Assembly: GCA_003254905.1 (NCBI GenBank)
Contig: QANU01010301.1
Coordinates: 85,125-149,124 of the forward strand
From: Nissolia schottii
Taxonomy: Eukaryota; Streptophyta; Magnoliopsida; Fabales; Fabaceae
Direction of reading: 5' to 3'
Length of the DNA: 64,000 nt
The notes under the pieces were generated by a model, which was given only the letters and a program-made list of their open reading frames with translations, was not told where the DNA came from and ran no database searches. Positions 62,889 to 64,000 of this stretch are shown piece by piece. How positions within the stretch are numbered: the first letter of the stretch is position 1; each line of letters starts with the position of its first letter. The translations under genes and the position numbers were made by a program.

Positions 62889-63252
62889 TTTGGTTTTCCG
62901 CTACCTTGTTTTTAAGAATATTAATATTTTATAAATTCATATATATTTTATTAATATTAATATTTATTTGTAGAATTTGGTTGTATAAATACCAATTTAT
63001 AATATATTTGGGAGAACTAGAATAAAGCTTATGTATTTGGGAGAAGTAGAACAAAGCTAAAGATTATGTATTTCAAAAGCTCTAGTCCCACATTGATTAG
63101 CTCACAAACCTTTTAAGTGTTTATATACCTTTAGTAGTTGTTGTATTGGTAAAAAGAGTTGAGAAGGGAGTTGGGCTCGCGCGCATGAAGCCATGCCGTT
63201 TGGGCTCTTCGAAGCTCAAATCGATAGATCCCCCCGCGCGCACGATAAAGAG
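62889..63252 (-). repeat. Long inverted repeat, right arm
   Basis: Inverted partner of 62121-62500, ending at CACGATAAAGAG. Single-base differences and short indels show the arms are not brand new. Confidence 0.88.
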
Positions 63253-63643
63253 AAATTTGCCAACCGTGTCTGGATGATGTGTTAGTCTTATTAGTGTTGA
63301 TCGATGTATACACGTATAAAATAAAAAATGGATAATTGAAATCCAATTGTATTTTAATTTGATTTTTTTGGAGAAATATTGATTTGTTTGTTAGGGGGTT
63401 GAAGTTACATAAATAAACGTTTTATGTTTGGACTTATAAAGAATTATTTTTTCTTGAACCAATCCACGTGTCCTTATAAAATTGGGTCACCCAATATTCT
63501 AAGGGGTCACTATAACACGACCCATAAAATTTATAAAAACAACTTTTCTATTTAAATACATTAAATATATCTACACTCTTCTCACTTTTTCGTATGCCGA
63601 TTCACTATTTACAATATGTTGTGTGAGAAAATAATAAGAATAT
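63253..63643. other. Intergenic between inverted repeat and copia LTR
   Basis: AT-rich. Apart from the short ACACGGTTGGCAAATTT match (minus strand) near its left edge, nothing was recognised. Confidence 0.45.
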
Positions 63644-64000
63644 TGTTAGATATGACAAACAAAATATGATTTTGTTTTGTAATTATTTAGAACTAATGAT
63701 AGTTAGTTAGTTTAGCACCATAAGCCCTTTAACTTGTGCAGCAAGTTAATAGGTCAGTTAGTAAAGTTTGTTATTTTCAGTTAGCAACAGCTGGCACATA
63801 GTTAGTTAGATAGCTTGCAGTTCAAGCTTGTAATTAATCTGTATATATACCCTATTCTACAGCAATGAGTGAGTATGAAGCATTACTCATCATTCATACT
63901 TGTTTTCTCTTGTTTTCGTTTCTCTTCTGCTGCTGTAGCAGAATCTTAACAATGGCTTCCTGCTGCATGATTTCAGTTTTATCATGGTATCAGTTTTAGC
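63644..64000 (+). mobile_element. 5' end of a Ty1/copia-type LTR retrotransposon, cut by the window end
   Basis: Begins TGTTAGATATGACAAAC. It has a TATATATA box at about 63841 and CT-rich R/U5-like sequence, and an inverted end TCTTAACA at 63944-63951. The first nine bases of an initiator-Met tRNA primer site, TGGTATCAG, lie at 63985-63993. The LTR end is either at 63951 or directly before the primer site at 63984. Coding sequence would follow outside the window. Confidence 0.72.

Overview
This window looks like nuclear DNA of a eudicot plant, probably a papilionoid legume. The support is split genes with GT-AG introns, AT-rich intergenic DNA, plant-only gene families (TIME FOR COFFEE, phytocyanin, STP hexose carriers) and plant transposon types. 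The species cannot be named from the sequence. The legume placement is inference from protein and repeat style.

There are six protein genes. (1) 176-5078 (+): the 3' part of a CLC-d type chloride/anion transporter whose 5' exons lie outside the window. (2) 6287-7657 (-): a two-exon stellacyanin-type phytocyanin. (3) 10068-14528 (-) and (4) 22949-24822 (-): two STP-type hexose/proton symporters in direct tandem, with 5 and 4 coding exons. (5) 36187-42153 (+): a 12-exon TIME FOR COFFEE (TIC) clock-regulator gene. (6) 53604-57168 (-): an 8-exon VMP1/KMS-type endomembrane protein gene. Every gene model was rebuilt by joining exons at splice sites, and all reading frames close exactly.

The 8 kb between the two STP genes is a transposon graveyard. 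It holds a 1.18-kb hAT element with an 8-bp target duplication and a decayed transposase tail, a SINE with target duplications, MITEs, a duplicated block that preserves a near-empty hAT target site, a Ty3/gypsy-like LTR, and a broken Ty1/copia reverse transcriptase/RNase H with a probable LTR. A second non-autonomous hAT element lies at 31091-32084. The large gaps 25.1-35.9 kb and 42.6-53.6 kb contain no convincing protein gene.

The right end is the most unusual part. A long imperfect inverted repeat (arms about 62121-62500 and 62889-63252) encloses a roughly 390-bp unique spacer. On the minus strand that spacer encodes a 56-residue ORF with a strong signal peptide. A tandem palindromic repeat lies just outside the left arm, and the window ends inside the 5' end of a Ty1/copia retrotransposon.

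The six genes have no evident shared pathway. Apart from the STP tandem pair they are ordinary unlinked eukaryotic genes.
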